DNA of 64,000 bases from Lepturacanthus savala. Taxonomy: Eukaryota; Chordata; Actinopteri; Scombriformes; Trichiuridae. A program made the position numbers and the translations under genes. Shown here in pieces: positions 1 to 12,700 of this stretch; position 1 is the first letter of the stretch; every line of letters starts with the position of its first letter. The stretch is from NCBI GenBank assembly GCA_030544235.1, contig CM060471.1:5970348-6034347 (forward strand), written 5' to 3'. Below the pieces are notes generated by a model, which did not search any database, had not been told where the DNA came from, and worked only from the letters and a program-made list of their open reading frames with translations.

Positions 1-482
1 TTAAAACTCCTGAACTAAGTTATTGAACCATTTTTTATATGAAATTTTCCACCAGCTACAGCCTCCAACAGACCTAACAACAGTACAGCCAGAAGATAAG
101 TGGCTTTTCAGCAGCATGAGAAACTAGTCCGATAAGTAGCTTTATTTATGAGCCCATATGTTGAGTGGGATCTGAAAACAACTTGTCTTAACACTTGTGG
201 GGGGCTGTCAAAACACTTTCTGGGAAATAGTAGTTAATCAAGGTAGATGAGGTAGCACTTCACCTGACAGTGACCCTCTGGAATGCAGGGAATATCACTA
301 ACAGATGATATCACTTTGTTATTATCATTTAAAGTATAAAAATCCCGAATTATAAGCTGTTTGTCCTGAGGTCCTGATGTTCTAGTCTTTGCAAACCAAT
401 ATTTAAAATAAAGATAACTACACACTACGTAGGTTAAGAAGCTATCACTTCACTTTAAGAGAGTGCTCTTAAATACAAACTG
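1..482. other. Left-edge flank, no gene seen
   Basis: AT-rich sequence with only short chance open frames. No splice-flanked coding block, RNA gene or clear repeat boundary was recognised before the duplicated block that starts near 483. Confidence 0.5.
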
Positions 483-2017
483 TGACAGTTTCATATTCTT
501 TAGCATGTTTTATATTGTTTTGTATTGTTTATATTGTGACTAAAGTTGCAAATTACATGTTATCAAATGATGTGAGAATAATAACAGACACTTTTCTTCA
601 TCCTTGTGAAGACTTTTTCTTTTAAGCATCTTTTGGCAAATTTGCATATTTTATGACCAGGAATCATTACTGTTTTTGTTTTCTTTCTTTTTGATGAGCA
701 GAATTTTTACACATTACTAGTTGAAGACGTATTGAGAAGAAAATAAATCGGTCTTTTATGTAAATATGTTGGACCTAATGCCAAGTTTCCTTTTAAGTAC
801 AGAGCTTTAGTTTTGTTCTGTTGTGTTTAACTCTTGCGATAATAATGTATTATTTACATCTTAACGATAAATTTAATACAGTTTTGTATGAAACAAATAA
901 AGATGAGGGATTAGTGCTTGTACTTCTCCAGGAGTCCAAAATCTTGTTGATACAGCTGGACAGTTGACAGTTTCATATTCTATATTGTGTTTTATATGTT
1001 TGTTGCAAATAAAGTTGCAAATAATGTTATCAATTGATGTGAGAATAATCATGGACATACACTGACATACACTTCCCTACATCCTTGTGGAGTTTTTTTT
1101 TAACATCTTTGGCAAATTTTATGGTATGATGATAGTTAGGATTTTATGGCAAGAATCATCACTGTTTTCTCATTGCTCTCCTCCGCCTCATTTCCAGCTA
1201 CAGCAGGAAGCTGCTTTCAGTGAATAAATGATGGTTAATGAATAAGTTAAATTGAGCGTTAAATGGTTTTGATGCAGAACGTGGAGTCAAAGTGGCACTT
1301 CACCTCCTTCATCGTCTCTGCAATCAAAATGTAAAGTTTTTCACAAGCACTACCACCGTTTCCCTGGTAAGACCTGAGGACCAGACTAATACCTGGAACG
1401 ATCGTTGCCATCCAACTAAATTAAGCATGATTTTAGTGCTTCTTCTATAAAATAAGAGACATGTCTCATTCTTGTCGGATTTTCCAAACAAATATACGGA
1501 AATATTGAAATGTTTTACTCTCTGGTCCACTTGTTATTTATCAAGTTGATAACTCAGCTGTGCTATTTCATAACAAGTTTGGCAGTGCATTACATTGTTT
1601 TGATGAACAGATTTCGACTAATCAGATTAGAGTATTCACCCAGACAATGGCAGGATACATTTTTAATGTGTTAAATTCTTAACAGCAAGTAATTGAGTAA
1701 CAGTTAGCCATTAAAATCCTTAGTGGGCAGAATTTTTACACATTACCAGTTGACGTATTAAGATAAAAATGAATCAGGCTCACACTTCTGTCTAAATATG
1801 TTGGACCAAAGGCAAATTTCCTTTTATGTACAACACTTTAGCTTTGTTCTGTTGTGTTTAACTCTTGTGATAATAATGTATTATTTACATCTTAACTTAG
1901 ATGTCATGGGAAAAACATGAACGATAAATTTAATACATTTTTGTATGAAACAAATAAAGATCAGGGATTAGTGCTTGTGCTTCTCCAGGAGTCCAAAATC
2001 TTGTTGATACAGCTGGA
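483..2017 (+). repeat. Diverged tandem duplication with a 560-bp indel
   Basis: The block 483-965 is followed directly by a second copy. Part a (483-675) recurs at 965-1166 and part b (697-960) recurs at 1727-2017. In the first copy a and b are 21 bp apart; in the second about 560 bp separate them. Part b also differs by roughly 23 bp near 865/1895. An 86-codon open frame (1917-2177) starts in the second copy, but the first copy is truncated in that stretch and the product resembles no family I know, so I do not call it a gene. The origin of the unit is unknown. Confidence 0.75.
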
Positions 2018-2179
2018 GGATGCAGCCGTGCATATTTATACTATATCAGGTCATTCTCAGAGCATTACTACTGCATTAGAAAGGACAGTTTCTGCTTCCT
2101 ATACAAACTCAGATTTTATCCACTTGTGGTTTCTGCCAGTAAGTTTTAAATGTGACAAACATTTTTTACAGCCATAATA

Positions 2180-3120
2180 AAGTGTGAAAACACTGTGTGT
2201 GTCTGGCACTGTATCTGGTAACATGAGAAGTTAAAAGTGAACTTTGCAGCTAGTTAAAAATTAAATTAGACAAATATTGCTGCTGCTCCTCATTCCTCTG
2301 TAACGACATTCTGTCCGGGCACGCTGCCAGACCAGTTGCTCTTTATACTATGCCGTCACTGAGGTCTGCTTTTCTCAGATGTTTTTTTAATGGGTCGTGA
2401 GGTGCTGTAACGAATCTGATCCACTAAAGCTATGAGACTGACCTCACACAGTCTGTCTCTGTCTACCAAACATCCAGTAGTTTCCCATTAGACCAAAATC
2501 CCATTAGTCCAACAAAAATCCCACTGCTCCAATGGCCCTTTGCCCCAAAAATAGACACTCTCCATGGACTTAAAAAACTAACTGCAATTGTTGTGGTGCT
2601 TATTGTTGCCATGACGCCGATGGTTGCCTACATAGAAACTTAAAACCACAATCACGAACCACATTCTCTCCTCAATCCGAACCAAGTGTATTTGTGCCTG
2701 AAGCTAGCCACACCTGAACCACCTTAAACACCATGAAACACCAATGCTGATTCAGCACCATGGACAGAGTCCCTGTGTGTGTTTTTGGGATAACAGACTC
2801 TTGGACTAATGGGCTTTCAACCAATGGGTTGACGGGACACAAAATGGCAGGCGAGAACCCAACAGCACAACACAAGAACAGTTCAGGTGCAGGAAGCTGT
2901 GTGGTTTAATGGAATGAGCAGATTTTAAAGCCAGGTCATCCATCAGTGTGGCAAACAAATCCAGAGAAGGAGCAGGGGAGAGGGAGGGTCCAAAGTCCTA
3001 AGAGACACAAACAGTATCAGGATCACAGGAATGCTGCAGAGCTACAGGAAACACACCACAATCTGGTGAAAGAACAGAGGAAATGGGCCAGTATAGATAC
3101 TGAGGGGCGGAGCACCTGAG
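2180..3120. other. Non-coding flank, no gene seen
   Basis: Mixed-composition sequence. Around 2470-2540 there are imperfect short repeats of the form 'cccattag..ccaa..aaaatccca'. No exon with credible splice sites or recognisable protein was seen. Confidence 0.4.
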
Positions 3121-3363
3121 TATGGGGGCGGAGCAGCTGAATATGGGGGCAGAGCAGCTGAGTATGGGGGCAGAGCAGCTGAGTATGGGGGCGGAGCAGC
3201 TGAATATGGGGGCAGAGCAGCTGAGTATGGGGGCGGAGCAGCTGAATATGGGGGCAGAGCAGCTGAGTATGGGGGCGGAGCAGCTGAATATGGGGGCAGA
3301 GCAGCTGAGTATGGGGGCGGAGCAGCTGAATATGGGGGCAGAGCAGCTGAGTATGGGGGCGGA
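3121..3363 (+). repeat. 21-bp minisatellite with 42-bp higher-order pattern
   Basis: Eleven full 21-bp units, each starting 'tatgggggc', plus a partial twelfth and a degenerate unit just upstream. Two variants (ggcGgag..tgaA and ggcAgag..tgaG) alternate from unit 3 onward, giving a 42-bp higher-order repeat; units 2 and 3 are the same variant. Because 21 is divisible by 3 and the unit lacks stops, both strands are open (MGAEQLN/S on +, HTQLLCP/HIQLLRP on -). I regard those frames as artefacts. Every full unit contains the E-box core CAGCTG and a GGGGG run. Confidence 0.95.
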
Positions 3364-3371
3364 GATTATTT

Positions 3372-3640
3372 TTCATGAAGAACACGAAGAATATATATCA
3401 AAAGGTGTTTAAAAAGGACATTATAAAGGACCCAAATAAATAATGATATTATATTAAACTATTTTCTTTTTGTAATGGTAAATATTGTACATGTAAATAT
3501 TGATGATATATATTGATACTGCAACAGTAACATTGTGTTTTACTACAGATAAAAATACTTTTAGTGTTGGAGCTGAGGTTTTCTCATGTAACATATGAAT
3601 AATACTCAATGTTGCCCCTGTATCAGGGAATTTTGGATTC
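3372..3640 (+). repeat. Dispersed repeat, copy 1 (partner at 9305-9610)
   Basis: Shares long similar stretches with 9305-9610 in the same orientation, including 'acattgtgttttactacag' and 'gctgaggttttctcatg', and a shared end near 'ctgcccctgtatcaggg'. It begins at the edge of the minisatellite. Family not identified. Confidence 0.7.
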
Positions 3641-5300
3641 TTTGGGTTAAAAAAAATTGTACTTGGAGCTTTGGAACTTGCAGTAAATCATGCTGAAAAA
3701 AATAACCTTGCTTTGGTCTCCACCAACACAATGAAAGATTTGCAGTTTCTAAGGTTTCTAGTCTCTAAGGGATCGTGGGTTTATCTTAATTGTGTTTATT
3801 TCACAATAATGATTATATTTATGAGTTAGATTCTGTGGTTGATCTTTGTTCATAACAGTGGTAGAATTCCATGAATGGTCAATCAGACTTGAGTATTCAC
3901 TTAAGTTGAATGATAAATGTAATTAAGGCCCTGATGAATTTAGCCTTCCTAGCTGATATTAACACAGCATCACTTTTGTGGAGAGGTTTGGACCACCACA
4001 TCCATTATGTGTGTTTCATACGGACACACTTGATCTGATACATGGCCCCATCAAAAGCCTCCTTAGCTTCTTCCTTATTGAGCTTTAAGAGAGAATCCCA
4101 TCATACACAGCACCCTGAAGCCATGTCTGCTTTTCCTGCCTGCAAATGCTCTTACTGCCCTTTAAATCTTCCCTAATTGCATCGGAATACTTTGATACGC
4201 CTATTTTCTCGCTGCTCTGAGCTGTGTCTTTACTGTCTCTTCGTTAAGCAGATTGTGGGCATACCCCCTCCCACAGCTGTGTATTGCCGGGCTTATGGAA
4301 ATTTAATATCACCAGTTCCATCATTCATCACAGTCACAAGTAATGGCAACACTGCTGTGGTGTCAAAACACAATAATATTCCATATTATTTCTCTCCAAT
4401 GGATTCTGTCGCATTCACACCTCGGGGACATTTATAAGCTACATCACCATGTAATAAAAAATTCCACATGATGCATTGGTGGAGTTGATCCGTCACTACA
4501 GAACAGATGAGTGTCTCTCTGCCTTACGATCCTCCTCTTATCACATGTCGCTTTCATCTTCTTATAATTTTGCTCTCACCCTTTCTACATTGAGTTATAC
4601 TGAAATGATTAATGTAGAGTTCAAGATATTATAGCAGCGAAGATTAGCTTTTCATAGCTCTTTGATCTTTGAGGCATTTTAAAACTGTATTTGTCCCTAT
4701 AAGCAACTGTACTGTAAATTATTTGCTATTTGAAGCTGCAATGAATTATGTATTAATATAAACATCAAACCAAATCAGTCAGTTTAATGTGAAATGTGAC
4801 TATAAATCAGGGATCTTTTTAATAGACTGGAGAGTATGAAAATTGAATGCACATGACTTCAAGAGAAATGTCATCAAAATGATTTTTTATGCTGACATTA
4901 CGTTAAATATTGCATTTTCCATTAAGAATAACAGGATTATCACTATCATGCTGGAGGTTGTCACTAACTGTTCTCTTGCAGGTGTTGTAGGATTGTGTAT
5001 AAAATTGTCCAGAACTTCGTGAGAATACTTAAAATTTGATAATATGTAAGATGCTGTGTTTTCAGCTTTTTTTATCACCAGTGGAAAAACAAAGCAACAA
5101 ACTTCTTGCCAAACACAATAAATTATCAAAAAGGTCCCATATAAGGTGTCTCCCATAAAAGGTGAAGTGTCATCCACTGATTGGTTGATCAATGGTTCAA
5201 TTCCTGGCTCCTCAGGAGCAGGGTGTGAATGTGTCACAAGGATCAGATTCTCCCGAAGCACCTGATATATCAGCCACCGCCATCAGTGAATGTGTGTGAA
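3641..5300. other. glp2r upstream flank; possible conserved non-coding block
   Basis: No gene recognised. The stretch 4010-4450 is balanced in composition, free of simple repeats and not visibly similar to other parts of the window, so it could be a cis-regulatory element; this is inference only. Around 5130-5290 the sequence resembles a degraded interspersed repeat ('caattcctggctcctcag' followed by a 'gtgaatgtgtgtgaatagg' tail). Confidence 0.35.
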
Positions 5301-5314
5301 TAGGTGAATAAATG

Positions 5315-5484
5315 TACTTAACTGGTACAGTTCTGGTAACCATCTGAGTTCTTCAGGCATGTAGAAGAACTACAGTGACTATAATAAAAAAATGCTAAAG
5401 TTTGTCTCTAGAGCCAATGTGGTTTGTCTGTTCTGGTTTCTACTGTAGAAATATGACAACTTAACAGAAAGAAACCCGTTCCCC

Positions 5485-5550
<66 letters not shown>

Positions 5551-5690
5551 AAGGTAATACAACCACAATTCTTAATTTTATTGAATTATACCCTTATTAA
5601 AACATGCTTGTGAATATTATATTCCATTTCTGCCAAGACTATTCTGCTGGCCGCTGATTAATTTTATACACTGGACTAATTTTATGCACT
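5315..5690 (+). mobile_element. MITE-like element, copy 1, split by a (TA)n tract
   Basis: Matches the family seen at 10985-11270 and 38065-38370: a left segment with 'aggcatgtagaagaa', and a right segment with 'ttccatttctgcca' ending near 'ttatacactggac'. A (TA) microsatellite at 5487-5548 sits inside it. Borders are approximate. Confidence 0.6.
5487..5548 (+). repeat. (TA)n microsatellite
   Basis: Uninterrupted run of about 31 TA units. Confidence 0.98.
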
Positions 5691-6204
5691 CTAATTGAAA
5701 CTATCAACTGATAACGTTGTTATTAGTGTCTTTGTGGTCAGGGAACTTGTAATTCCTGTAAAAGTGTAGCCTACAGAACAATTCTGCGCTAACGAACTCT
5801 GAATAAAAGGCCATGAAGTACATAGAGAGACAGGCTCCATGCAGCCAGCGACTCTGGCTCACTGCTCTGCTGTGTTTGGCTTCAGTCCTGTTAGTTTACA
5901 CTAGCGCCCCATTAGTGTCAGAAATCCTGCTTGATGCCCAGTTACTGTGTGAGATAGCTAAACAGAAGGGATGGATCGGTGTTTTCCCTCTACTTCCACC
6001 ATGCAGGTGGTATTTGCTAGTGTATATATGGATCTCTAATCGTTTAACTGCACAGTATTATAGAATTACTCTATATTCAAGTGTGTGTATATACTTGCTG
6101 GCAGTCAGGACATAAAAGCCAGGGTGATGTACCCATTTCTTCTTGTGTGATCAGTTTTCCTGGACAACAAAGTTAGTCCAGTTATGTAGCCAGCTCTCCC
6201 CGGG

Positions 6205-6707
6205 CCTTATCTTGATTGGTTGGGGGAGGACAGGGTGGTGATCTGTCAGTGAGGATCCACAGGCGCACGCTCAGTTGCACTTTGTCTATAGGAACAGATC
6301 CACCTCCTCCACAGCCTCGCAGTTCTTCAGGGACAGGAAGACGAGGACTTCTTCACCTAGGACGACCCTCCAATCAAGATGAATCATGAGGTGCTAACAG
6401 GTCAAAGATCGGGTCGCTGAAAGGACCGTAACGTTGCTTGGATTCATGGAAACCTGCTGGGAAAGATCAAGAAGAATTAAAAAGTAGATATAATCATTAG
6501 AGAAACTGTGGGAAAGCATCTGGAGACACTTTCTCTTATGGCAACATAATTCAATCTACTAAATCAACCTTCCTGGATGAGCTGGGAGGTTCAAATCAAT
6601 CGTATCTAGAGAGGAGATGAGCGAGAGGCCTGGTGAGTCTGGGGTTTAGGTATGAGGCAGAAAAGCAGTCGAGAAACTAGAAACCAGTTGTTCTCAATGT
6701 AAACACC
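6205..6707 (+). promoter_or_regulatory. glp2r: Putative glp2r promoter and 5' leader
   Basis: The 500 bp before the glp2r start codon is less AT-rich than its surroundings. An inverted CCAAT box (gattggttg, about 6213-6221) is followed by a G-rich run. A donor-like site 'cctg|gtgagt' near 6632 leaves room for a non-coding first exon. No TATA box is obvious, and the transcription start is not determined. Confidence 0.35.
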
Positions 6708-9700
6708 ATGTCAGTCCTGCTGCCGACCTGGCACAAGAGGACCTGGACCACAGCGAAGGACTTACCTCTGCTGCTGCTCCTCTTGGTCTTCAACCACCAG
6801 GTAAGTTAAAACATGCAAATATATTGAACACATTAGGGGTTTAAATTGGCTTTGATTCAGTCTTAGCGTCACACAGCTGAGTCAAACAGCTGTTTTGTAA
6901 ACCCTTGAACCCAACTGGTCAAAGCAGATGTTCTCTCAGCTGGAGCCAGGTCTTGTTCTGGGTTTATTTTAAGGGGAGTTTTTTGCTTGCCAGTCATCAA
7001 GTGTTTGCTCATGATGGAATGTTGGATCGCTGTAAAGTAAAGAGTAATGGACCATAGTCAAAATAGTCAACATTTTTTATATTTTTCCAACAATACAACA
7101 GCTATAGAATGCATCTTCAGGCTGATTTACTGCATGAGGCATGATTGTGAAGACCTTGCTAACGGTTGAGAAATGAGAATACAGTTTTTAGCCGATTCCT
7201 TTGGGAAGATGGTATCAGACACCACACTTTAATCTTATTTTAGTCTTCTTCCCACATTGGGTTTGTGTTGCAAACGGTCCCACTGCTCATACATACACAT
7301 GTTCTGCAGCATCTACATCTAAGCTAATTGCCCTGAATATACCAGTTAATGCTTTAAAAAACAACTTGCGATCTTTTTTGGGAATCATTAATGAGACAAA
7401 CTCTTTTTTTTTCTCAGAGAAATAGAAACCCTTAAAATATGAGTCAAAAAGATCACAGGGGCTTTTTTTAGTTGTTTGTAAAGATTCACTTTCATCTTCA
7501 CCATTATAATAGAGTGAATTACTAGGGGAGTGGAGAGAGAGACGGAGAGACAGCAGCTATTATCTGTCCTTCATTGGTGATGCCTGATCTAGACAGGATC
7601 TTGACGAGTGGAGCCTCATTGAAACATCAGGCAGGAGGAAATCTTCTCAGCACAGGTGGTGGAAATGACACCAGGCAGCCAAATAGACATTATAAAAGGC
7701 TGCAGAGATCAGCTGTTTTCTCACTGGGCTGTGAAGATCGGGAGTGTTGGGCTGAGATAGAAAACCTCCTGGCCTGCCTCTGAATTATAAATGAATGCGG
7801 CCAACTGTTGCTCCTCACACCGTGTAAAAGCTTATTTGTCTCGGTAACGACAGCAAATTAAGGAGGAATCATAATTTATGTCTGAGTGTTAATTAATGTG
7901 ATACCTGCCAAATGCAATAACCTTTAATTCAGGTCACACACACACATACACAAACACACTCCCCATCTTTTAAACATCAATAATAAAGGTGTGTTTGTGA
8001 TGCTGCAGGAATGACACTAATGCCTCACTAACACTAACTGCCTGCATGAATTACAGATCACACACAGGTGGAACTGTTCCCTGGTTGAGTGAAGGATGTG
8101 TGATTTAATACTCCCACCTAGTGGATAAAAGCAAACACTGCAACATCCACAGCTCAAGACAGGTGCACTGTAAAATATCACAAGCATTTTCATTCAAATT
8201 ACTCATCATAATCATTATTTACTCATTTATTTTGTAAATTGAATGCTGTCTGATTGGAATCATTGTTAGTTTATTCACATGTTGCCTAACACACCAGCTT
8301 AATATTCCCATAGTATTCCTGGAAAAGTTACTCCCAAGTTTGGGAAATGTTTTTGTTGAATGTAATGTTCCCATAAAGCTTCCTCATGAAGTTCCATTTC
8401 TTGAGGGTAGTTTTTGTAAGGTTCCCTGATCTAATATAATATATGAATATTGTGGTCTATGGTCTAATTTTATGGTATTATGTTCACCTGTCATCATTTA
8501 TGCTATGGGATAATGAAAACCAGAATGCAGCGATTGTGTCTTTGCAAAGTAGTGTCAGTGGAACTTGAAACCCTGGCATTATTGCCAAATATGTTATATG
8601 CTATGTGTTTTACTGAAAAAAGACAAACATAATTTTTTCATTTTCAGTTTTCATTGTTTCCTTACTAAAACCCAAAGGTTAGTGTGTTGTGCAGACAAGA
8701 AATATGGCAGATGTTACATCAAAGGACATCACAGCTCGGAGGTTATTGTCATTTCACATAGTGTGAGACATGCAGTTGGCAAAAAGAAGACTGACAAGAA
8801 TAATAATGACAGATTTATACTCAGTCTGTGTAGCTATAACTGCTTTAATGATTGAATCAATCATAGTTAGAAACTCAAATCTAAAATTGTTAAAGTTGCA
8901 AGAGTCTTCATTTAACCACTCAAGCCCCAGGCTGATTTTTCAGTTTTCCAGCCATAAAAGATAATAAATATGGAATATCACTACAACCACAAAGGTTATG
9001 TACTTAAACCTGGTATCAAAAGAAATGTAAAGGTGAGGTGAATACAGAAGTGCTAGAATCAATTTATGTTACTGATACAGAGCAAATATAGTTAGAATAT
9101 TGAAAAAAATTGTGTTTTACTACAAATAGTAATCACTGCATTTAAAATTTAAAAGTAGACCAAACTGACTCAAATCATAAAAAAAACAAAAACTGAAATA
9201 AGATAAATTATCTGCAATGCAAAGTTCAATGATTAATAAGATACGAGTTCAAAGATCAAATATTTATTGGTAAAATCATAGAAATCACACTAAGGATCAT
9301 TACAAAACATGAAGAATATATTCTGTAATATGTTTAAAAATTTGATTCTAATGGACTTGATTGGATAATCATACATACAAGTCAAATCTAAATTCAATTT
9401 TAGAATAGTCCTTAGTTGCTACTACTGATATTATATTAAACAATTTTCTTATTGTCATGAGGATGTGAAAATTGATGATATATATTGGTGCTGTAAAAGT
9501 AACATTGTGTTTTACTACAGATAAAAATACTTTATTTAGTGATGTAGCTGAGGTTTTCTCATGCAATATATGAATACAACTCAGTGCTGCCCCTGTATCA
9601 GGGGTTTTTAGATTTTAGCAGGTTAATAAATTATTAATTAAATGAGTAATGGGACAGATGAATTATCTTCAGATCTGTGTAGTCTCTCTTTGGTTCTGTC

Positions 9701-12700
9701 TCACCACTGAGGAAACATCTGTTTTCCTCAGTTTCCAACAAAACAAGCTTTGATTAAGCCCATCGTATTTTACCGGCCCAGCACCACACAGCTGCTACAC
9801 ACTGAGTGACTAACAGGTGAACATTATGGAGAAAGCAGTAGCTAAAGAGCCACGTATTCTCCTCTTGAAAGGAAAGTCAATATTAGACTTAGATTCACTA
9901 GTAGGACCAGAAACACAGCTCCAAATGAATGTTAATGTCTCTGCATGTCTGCTGGATGATTAATAGGCCACTGTGCAATAACAGTCAATATATGAAGTGA
10001 TAACATATAAATGTTGCATTTTCAACTGGTTCCACTATTGTCTTCTGGCCAAAAAAGAAATAGCAATATAATTAATGCACCTTTGAGGCAGTTTGTTCTC
10101 TTGTATCGTTTATGTAATGTTTCTTTACAGACTTGCTACTGTGTCCTGTTCTATATCCATGGAGAGCAATGAAAAATGAAATGATTAAACGATTGCTGTT
10201 TTGTAAGATGAATATGTTGATAAACACTTTCTAACTCATGTCATGACATGGAAGGTAACAGGTTCAGTGCTTGAAAGTCTGATCGCTAAAAGGACTGAAT
10301 ACTGGGGCGCCTGCAACAGAACTCTGTCAAACAGCACACTCTCAAAAACTGGTGAGGCTTGTGCCAAATATTCAATATAAATTATTTTCATTGTTAAGAG
10401 CTCTGGTGAACGTGAAACATTATTCTTGGTTTGCAGGAATCTACTGCAATGGAACGTTCGACATGTTTGTGTGTTGGCCCCATTCTTCTCCTGGGAACGT
10501 GTCGGTCCCCTGTCCTCCGTACTTACCCTGGATCAGAGAGGGTACGTCATGTTTAGATGCTTCAGTTTACAATGAATATAGATGGAGCTTTAACCATACC
10601 ATATTAATGTTCTTTTGTGCTCCTGAGACTTTCCTTGACACCACATTCAGTCAGTCTATAATTTAAGACTGACTGGACAGTAATAATAATATTAAACTTT
10701 TTTTTTTGTGTGTAGCAACTTTCATGCAAGAAAACAATACAAGATAATTATGATCCATTCAAAAATGGAGGGAAAAATGCAGGAAAAATCAAATAATCAG
10801 TTAAATGAACAGTGTACCGATTACATTCTCAAGAATTATCGCTTGCACGAAAGAAATAGATCTTATCGAACCACAATTTTGACTGTTGTTAGTCACAAGA
10901 TAAAATTTTTGTGTGCAGTTAAATGGCCTAAATGTTACAATAATCATGTCAACCTGTGCAGGTTATAAACTATTAAACTGATTTAAAGATATAGTGTGTG
11001 GTATCTGGTGGCCTCTAGTGGTGAGGATGCAAATTGCAACCAAGTGAGTATGCAAAGCGTCTAAAAGACCCACTCCCACAGTCGAGAAAACCACCTTAAT
11101 CTAAGGTAATAAAAGAAAACAATTCTTATTTTGATTGAATTATACACTATAAAACACTAATATAATGTAAAATATACTATTAAAACATACTTGTGAATAA
11201 TATATTCCATTTCTGCCAAGTATGTTCCACTAGATACTGTTAAATCTTACACACTGTCCCTTTAAGTATACAGAATTCATGCAAAGAGGCCAAAAATAAG
11301 CATTTTAATATCCTCCTGGATTTGGGATTTAGCTGTATGATAATGTAAAAACACCTTTCTAGCACAGGTTAAAGCAATTACCCACCAGGTCATCCTTCCT
11401 CTCCTCCAGCTGTAATGAAAGAAGAAACCATGCATATCATTGTGACTTTCAATTACCCGCAGGAAGCTCCAGGAGGGCGCACAGGGAATGCCTGGAGAAC
11501 GGGAGATGGCGACAGAGGGAGAATTCCTCAGAGTCATGGAGGGATCAGTCGGAATGTCAGGACGACCATTACTTTAAAGTCGAGGTAAGGAAGAGGAAGG
11601 GAAGAGTTAGAGATGAATGTATATTCTAGTGATTCATGGTGGTCTGTAATCTATCTTGTGTCCTGGAGTAAATTACTTCCCTCATCTTAGGTTATCTGTC
11701 TTTATTAGCAACAATGACGTGTGAGTTTTTGTGTGTTTGTGTCCAGGAGGAAGAAATGCTTCGGCAGACTCCCCTCAGGCTCATCTCTGTCATTGGCTAC
11801 TCCCTCTCGTTGTCCTCCCTCACACTGGCCACTTTCCTGATGGCCATACTGAGGTCAGTGGCTGGAAGGGTTAGATGGTTATCTGATGGTCAAATAGATT
11901 AATTACATCAAATTTAAAGGACAATTCCACTTTATTACAGCTGGGCTCTTATTTCTGTAGCTGTGGTCAGCCTCAATTAGCCTTTCAAAGCTCCCGTGTC
12001 TGCTCACCAGGAAGCTCCACTGCACCAGGAACTACATCCACATGAACCTGTTTGTGTCATTCATCCTGAGAGCCATGGCTGTTCTTTCTAAAGAAACCAT
12101 ACTACACGTCATGTATTCCAACCTACCCAACGACGACTCTGGCTGGAACTCCTACTCCAGCACTGCGGTACACTCACCACTGCCTTGTTCTTCACATATT
12201 AGTGGATTGTAGGCTATTGACTGAGATTAATCCATCCCTAAATGTGTTCCTCAACAGATAGCACTGATGTGTAAAATGTCCAAAGTGGCCTTGGAGTATT
12301 TCGTAGCCTGTAACTTCTTCTGGCTCTTGGTGGAGGCCATTTTCCTCCACACGCTTCTCTTCACTGCTGTGCTGACCAAACGGTGTCTGCTGAAGAAGTA
12401 CATGCTGTTAGGATGGGGTAAGTGGGGAGTTCTTCCAGTGTCTGACTGGGATCAGTAACTGACTAAAGTTACTACTTCCTTGAGATGTAGGAATCCTTCA
12501 TTTGCTTGGTAACAGTAAAAACATCAAAAACAGCCCTGACTCACATTTGGAAACAGGAGAGGAACAGCGTTAATCTGTGGCAGAGTCCACGTTCCGGTAG
12601 TTAGAATCTAATCATCCACCAAAACCACCACCTCTGGATATGGAAATTTATCACCACTCAAAGATAACTATAGGTTGTTTTTGGCAACTGGCATTACAAT

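Noticed and set aside
1917..2177. 86-codon open frame as a gene
   Set aside because: It starts in a duplicated repeat unit, has no recognisable product or splice context, and the sister copy is truncated.
3121..3363. CRISPR-like regular array
   Set aside because: Contiguous 21-bp units without unique spacers, in a vertebrate genome: a minisatellite.
3023..3412. 96- and 120-residue repeat proteins on both strands across the minisatellite
   Set aside because: The frames are open only because a stop-free 21-bp unit is repeated; no splice or start context supports them.
5813..6115. 100-residue hydrophobic ORF upstream of glp2r
   Set aside because: The sequence looks like an interspersed repeat, and no known protein or exon structure fits.
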